Part shown: positions 60,867-64,000 of the stretch, piece by piece
Layout: every line of letters starts with the position of its first letter
How positions within the stretch are numbered: position 1 is the stretch's first letter
Assembly: GCF_029433855.1 (NCBI RefSeq)
Contig: NZ_JAROAU010000003.1
Location: 2,452,958 to 2,516,957 of the forward strand
Direction: 5' to 3'
Length of the DNA stretch: 64,000 nt
Source: Candidatus Kosakonia sp. 282A-S69
GTDB lineage: Bacteria > Pseudomonadota > Gammaproteobacteria > Enterobacterales > Enterobacteriaceae
Notes under the pieces: model-generated
Seen by the model: only the letters and a program-made list of their open reading frames with translations
Databases searched by the model: none
What the model was told of the DNA's origin: nothing
Position numbers and translations under genes: made by a program

Positions 60867-61608
60867 GGGTCATCACTCCCCAAAAAAGTTGATAGGTCAG
60901 CGGGAACTTGCCCTGCTGTTGCGGCCAGGCCTGCTGTAGCCGCTGCAATTTGCCGCGCGTCAGCCCCTGCTGGCGACCAGCATGCAGGTGGGTCGCGCCA
61001 ATCCCTTTAAGCGATCGCAGGGCGCTGGCAGCATCGGCAAACCAGAGGGTCACCGTTTCAGTACCGCAGCGCAGCGGCCAGCCGCCCAGCGCCTGCTCAA
61101 TCTCTGCCGCGGGCAAAAAGCGATTGGCGTGGGGAAGGGTGTCCAGCGCGCGCCAGGCCTGATTCAGCTCCGGTAACGAGCCATCTGCCAGCGTGGTGAA
61201 GGCGATGTAGCCGCCCGGTTCAGTAACGCGCCGCAGTTCGCTAACCGCCTGGCGCAGATCGTCGCACCACTGCACCGCGAGGTTGCTCCATGCCAGTGAA
61301 AAAGTGGCATCCGCCAGCGGCAGCGCTTCGATATCCCCGGTGATGTAGCGCGCGGCGCTCTGCTGCTGGCGGGCTTCTGCCAGCATCCCCGGTGAGAGAT
61401 CCAGTGCCGTGACGTCGCAGCCTTGCGCGCGCCAGTAGCGGCTCATCGCCCCCGGCCCGCAGCCAGCATCAATCACCCGCACAGGCGCTATCTCGCCCAG
61501 TTGCGCCAGCAGACAGTCGGCGCTGAGTCGCTGTAACTCATCGTGTCGCGCGTAGCTCTGGGCAGCGCGACCAAAGGCGGCGGCCACCGCCTGTTTATTC
61601 ACCGCCAT
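60859..61608 (-). CDS. bioC: Malonyl-ACP O-methyltransferase BioC
   Basis: SAM methyltransferase of 249 aa that masks malonyl-ACP so that the fatty-acid pathway can build pimeloyl-ACP methyl ester. Motif I is [15 protein letters not shown] (about 45-59), then [13 protein letters not shown] and [14 protein letters not shown]. Overlaps bioF by 14 bp. Confidence 0.95.
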   Translation of the reverse strand: MAVNKQAVAAAFGRAAQSYARHDELQRLSADCLLAQLGEIAPVRVIDAGCGPGAMSRYWRAQGCDVTALDLSPGMLAEARQQQSAARYITGDIEALPLADATFSLAWSNLAVQWCDDLRQAVSELRRVTEPGGYIAFTTLADGSLPELNQAWRALDTLPHANRFLPAAEIEQALGGWPLRCGTETVTLWFADAASALRSLKGIGATHLHAGRQQGLTRGKLQRLQQAWPQQQGKFPLTYQLFWGVMTRD

Positions 61609-62749
61609 GCAGCGCCTCCAGCAACCTGTCGATATCTTCTGGCTGATGCGCGGCGGTTAGGGTCAGGCGCAAACGCGCCGTGCCGGGCGGCACCGTGGGC
61701 GGGCGAATGGCGGTTGCAAAGAGTCCCTGCTGGCGCAGGCGCTGGGCGAGATGCAGCGCACGCCTGTTGTCACCAACAATCAACGGCTGAATGGCGCTGT
61801 TAGCATCCGTCACTTGCAGATCCAGCCCGCGCACGCCGTTACGGAAACGGTCAATCAGCGCCGCCAGCTGCGCGCGCCGCGCATCGCCTTCAGCGGAGCG
61901 GATCACATCAAGCGCCGCACTGAGCGCCACCGCCTGCGCAGGCGGCATCGCGGTGCTGTAGATGAGATGGCGGGCGAACTGCACCAGGTAGTCGGCAACC
62001 GCTTCGCAGCAGAGCACCGCCGCGCCGCTGACGCCGAAACCTTTGCCGAAGGTGACCACCAGAATCTCGGGCTTCACCCCCTGCAGATGGCAGCTGCCAC
62101 GACCCTGCTCGCCGAGCACGCCGATGCCGTGGGCATCATCCACCATCAGCCACGCTTTTGCGTGGTGCGTGGTGTCGGCAATCGCCGCCAGCGGCGCGCA
62201 GTCGCCATCCATGCTGAAGACACCTTCAGTGACCACCAGCTGCTGACCACTGAGCGGTTTGCTCAACAGGTTCGCCAGCTGCCCGACATCGTTATGGGCA
62301 AAACGGCGCAGCTGCGCCGGGCTGAGGGCAGCCGCTTCCAGCAGAGAAGCGTGGCTCAGCTTGTCGGCGACGATACGATCCTCTTTTCCGGTGAGCGCCG
62401 CAATGGTGGCCTGATTGGCGGCAAAACCGGAGATAAAGAGCAGCGCGCGCTCGTAACCGAGCCACTGCGCCAGCTCGCTCTCAAGTCGATGATGCGCAGC
62501 CGTATGACCGACAACATGGCCCGAGCCACCGCTGCCGACGCCATACTGCGTCGCGCCCTGCTGCCAGCCGGCAATCACCTGCGGATGCTGGCTCAAGCCG
62601 AGGTAATCATTGCTGGCGAAGTTGCAGAAGCGCTCGCCATTGAGGGTTAACCAGCGTCCGGCACCCTGCTCAACGGTGATGCGGCAGCGCAGGGCATCTG
62701 CCGCGCGGCGTTCGCTGAGCGCGGCTTCGATTCGCTGCTGCCAGCTCAT
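61595..62749 (-). CDS. bioF: 8-amino-7-oxononanoate synthase BioF
   Basis: PLP enzyme of 384 aa that condenses pimeloyl-ACP with alanine. Motifs: [49 protein letters not shown] and the PLP-lysine region [12 protein letters not shown]. The ATG overlaps the bioB stop (TCAT), indicating coupling. Confidence 0.96.
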   Translation of the reverse strand: MSWQQRIEAALSERRAADALRCRITVEQGAGRWLTLNGERFCNFASNDYLGLSQHPQVIAGWQQGATQYGVGSGGSGHVVGHTAAHHRLESELAQWLGYERALLFISGFAANQATIAALTGKEDRIVADKLSHASLLEAAALSPAQLRRFAHNDVGQLANLLSKPLSGQQLVVTEGVFSMDGDCAPLAAIADTTHHAKAWLMVDDAHGIGVLGEQGRGSCHLQGVKPEILVVTFGKGFGVSGAAVLCCEAVADYLVQFARHLIYSTAMPPAQAVALSAALDVIRSAEGDARRAQLAALIDRFRNGVRGLDLQVTDANSAIQPLIVGDNRRALHLAQRLRQQGLFATAIRPPTVPPGTARLRLTLTAAHQPEDIDRLLEALHGGE

Positions 62750-63786
62750 AGGGTCGCCGCGTTGTAGTACTGTTCGGTGTCGGCGTGGAGCAACTGCTGC
62801 TCAATCTCCTGCTGCTGCTCGTTATCGCCATTCAACACCTGGGTCTGCTGCGGATTCAGCCCCAGTTTCTGGAAGAGGAGCAGATCTTTGTCCTCTTCCG
62901 GGTTCGGTGTGGTGAGCAGTTTGCAACCGTAGAAGATGGAGTTCGCGCCCGCCATAAAGCACATCGCCTGGGTCTGCTCGTTCATCTGCTCGCGCCCTGC
63001 CGAGAGGCGAACATAGGAGGTGGGCATCATGATGCGCGCCACGGCGATAGTGCGAATAAAGTCAAAGGCATCGACATCGTCGTTATCCGCCAGCGGCGTG
63101 CCTTTCACCTTCACCAGCATGTTGATCGGCACGCTCTCTGGCGGTGTCGGCAGGTTGGCGAGCTGCATCAGCAGCCCGGCGCGATCGGTGACGGTTTCAC
63201 CCAGCCCGACGATGCCGCCGGAGCAGACTTTGATCCCGGCCTCGCGCACTTTATCCAGCGTATCGAGACGCTCCTGATAGGTACGGGTGGTGATGATGTT
63301 GCCGTAGAACTCCGGCGAGGTGTCGAGGTTGTGGTTGTAGTAATCAAGCCCGGCGTGGGCCAGACGCTGCGCCTGGCTCTCATTAAGGGTGCCGAGGGTC
63401 ATGCAGGCTTCCAGCCCCATCGCTTTCACCCCTTCCACCATCTGCTCGAGGTAGGGCATATCGCGGTCGTTCGGGTTTTTCCACGCCGCACCCATGCAGA
63501 AGCGCGTTGAACCGGCCAGCTTAGCTTTGCGCGCCGACTCCAGCACCTGCTCCACCTCCATCAGCCGCTCTGACTCAAGGCCCGTTTTGTAGCGCGCGCT
63601 TTGCGGGCAATATTTGCAATCTTCCGGGCAGGCACCGGTTTTGATCGACAGTAGCGTGCTGACCTGCACCTGGCGCGGGTCAAAATGCTGGCGGTGGATT
63701 TGCTGCGCTTCAAACAGCAGATCCAGCAGGGGTTTTTCAAATAAAGCAGTGACTTGCGACAGTGTCCAATGTGTGTGGTGAGCCAT
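62746..63786 (-). CDS. bioB: Biotin synthase BioB
   Basis: Radical-SAM enzyme of 346 aa that inserts sulfur into dethiobiotin. The [4Fe-4S] motif is CPEDCKYC (Cys53, Cys57, Cys60); [17 protein letters not shown] and [13 protein letters not shown] are family-typical. GGAGAGG precedes the ATG. First gene of bioBFCD, divergent from bioA and under the shared BirA operator. Confidence 0.97.
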   Translation of the reverse strand: MAHHTHWTLSQVTALFEKPLLDLLFEAQQIHRQHFDPRQVQVSTLLSIKTGACPEDCKYCPQSARYKTGLESERLMEVEQVLESARKAKLAGSTRFCMGAAWKNPNDRDMPYLEQMVEGVKAMGLEACMTLGTLNESQAQRLAHAGLDYYNHNLDTSPEFYGNIITTRTYQERLDTLDKVREAGIKVCSGGIVGLGETVTDRAGLLMQLANLPTPPESVPINMLVKVKGTPLADNDDVDAFDFIRTIAVARIMMPTSYVRLSAGREQMNEQTQAMCFMAGANSIFYGCKLLTTPNPEEDKDLLLFQKLGLNPQQTQVLNGDNEQQQEIEQQLLHADTEQYYNAATL

Positions 63787-63823
63787 CTGGCCTCTCCAAA
63801 AGTGTGATTAAATCGTTATTCGG

Positions 63824-63868
63824 TGTAGACTCGTAAACCTAAAACTTTTTAATTTGGTTTACAAGTCG
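63824..63868. promoter_or_regulatory. BirA operator between bioB and bioA
   Basis: An interrupted palindrome of TCGTAAACCTAAA and TTTGGTTTACAAG arms around an AT-rich centre, extended by GTAGACT...AGTCGAT. It closely resembles the E. coli bioO, which BirA-biotinyl-AMP binds to repress both divergent transcripts. Confidence 0.93.
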
Positions 63869-63871
63869 ATT

Positions 63872-64000
63872 ATGACCCAGGACGATTTAGCTTTTGATCG
63901 GAGCCATATCTGGCATCCCTACACCTCCATGACTGCCCCCCTCCCCGTCTACCCGGTCGCGTCCGCGCAGGGTTGCGAGCTGCATCTCGCCAGCGGCGAA
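63872..64000 (+). CDS. bioA: Adenosylmethionine-8-amino-7-oxononanoate transaminase BioA, partial
   Basis: The first 43 codons only, running off the window: MTQDDLAFDRSHIWHPYTSM and on to LHLASGE. The IWHPYTSM motif and the N terminus match K-12 BioA, a PLP aminotransferase that makes 7,8-diaminononanoate with SAM as amino donor. It is divergent from bioBFCD. Confidence 0.95.
   Translation, partial: MTQDDLAFDRSHIWHPYTSMTAPLPVYPVASAQGCELHLASGE

Overview
The window is a chromosomal segment of an Enterobacteriaceae species other than E. coli K-12, probably of the Kosakonia/Enterobacter/Klebsiella group (inference). The backbone follows, in inverted orientation, the K-12 gene order from ybiT to bioA: ybiT, ybiS, ybiR-mntR-mntS, ybiP, ompX, rhtA, dps, glnHPQ, ybiO, rlmF, ybiI, ybiJ, ybiB-dinG, rhlE, cecR-ybhGFSR, ybhQ, ybhP-clsB-ybhN, ybhL, moaABCDE, ybhK, uvrB, bioBFCD and bioA (cut by the window end). 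No rRNA, tRNA, phage, transposase or CRISPR was seen.

Several blocks are accessory relative to K-12 as I remember it. (1) 3.0-7.7 kb: a GntR/HutC regulator, a lone PTS EIIC, a GH1 6-phospho-beta-glucosidase and an aldo/keto reductase, with twin palindromic operators in front of the glucosidase. (2) 7.8-12.0 kb: an EmrA-EmrB-outer-membrane-factor export operon. (3) 24.5 kb: a flavin-reductase-like protein where K-12 has mcbA, fiu and ybiX. (4) 29.9-35.7 kb: a bgl-type operon (BglG antiterminator, EIIBCA, two GH1 phospho-glucosidases) with two BglG RNA targets. (5) 53.1-56.7 kb: a complete pmrC(eptA)-pmrA-pmrB operon plus a 30-codon pmrR-like gene, each preceded by a PmrA box, sitting between ybhK and uvrB rather than near proP. 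(6) 59.5 kb: an orphan LivF/UrtE-like ATPase.

The main unexplained structure is a dispersed repeat of exactly 295 bp present three times (25173-25467 +, 35897-36191 -, 47281-47575 +). The copies are 96-98% identical with no indel, rich in inverted repeats, bracketed by REP sequences, and placed downstream of genes. The pattern of differences does not look coding. Two full-length ERIC elements (124-247; 51719-51843) and a tandem internally deleted ERIC (51844-51903) are also present, the last two just upstream of a probable molybdenum-cofactor riboswitch in the moaA leader.

Regulatory sites that can be read directly include LexA boxes (dinG, uvrB), an MntR box (mntS), two NtrC sites and a sigma-54 promoter (glnH), a perfect CecR-type palindrome, a ModE box (moaA), PmrA boxes (eptA, pmrR), the BirA operator (bioB/bioA), and a small DnaA-box cluster upstream of uvrB. 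All family assignments rest on reading the protein sequences and remembered homologues; no search was run.
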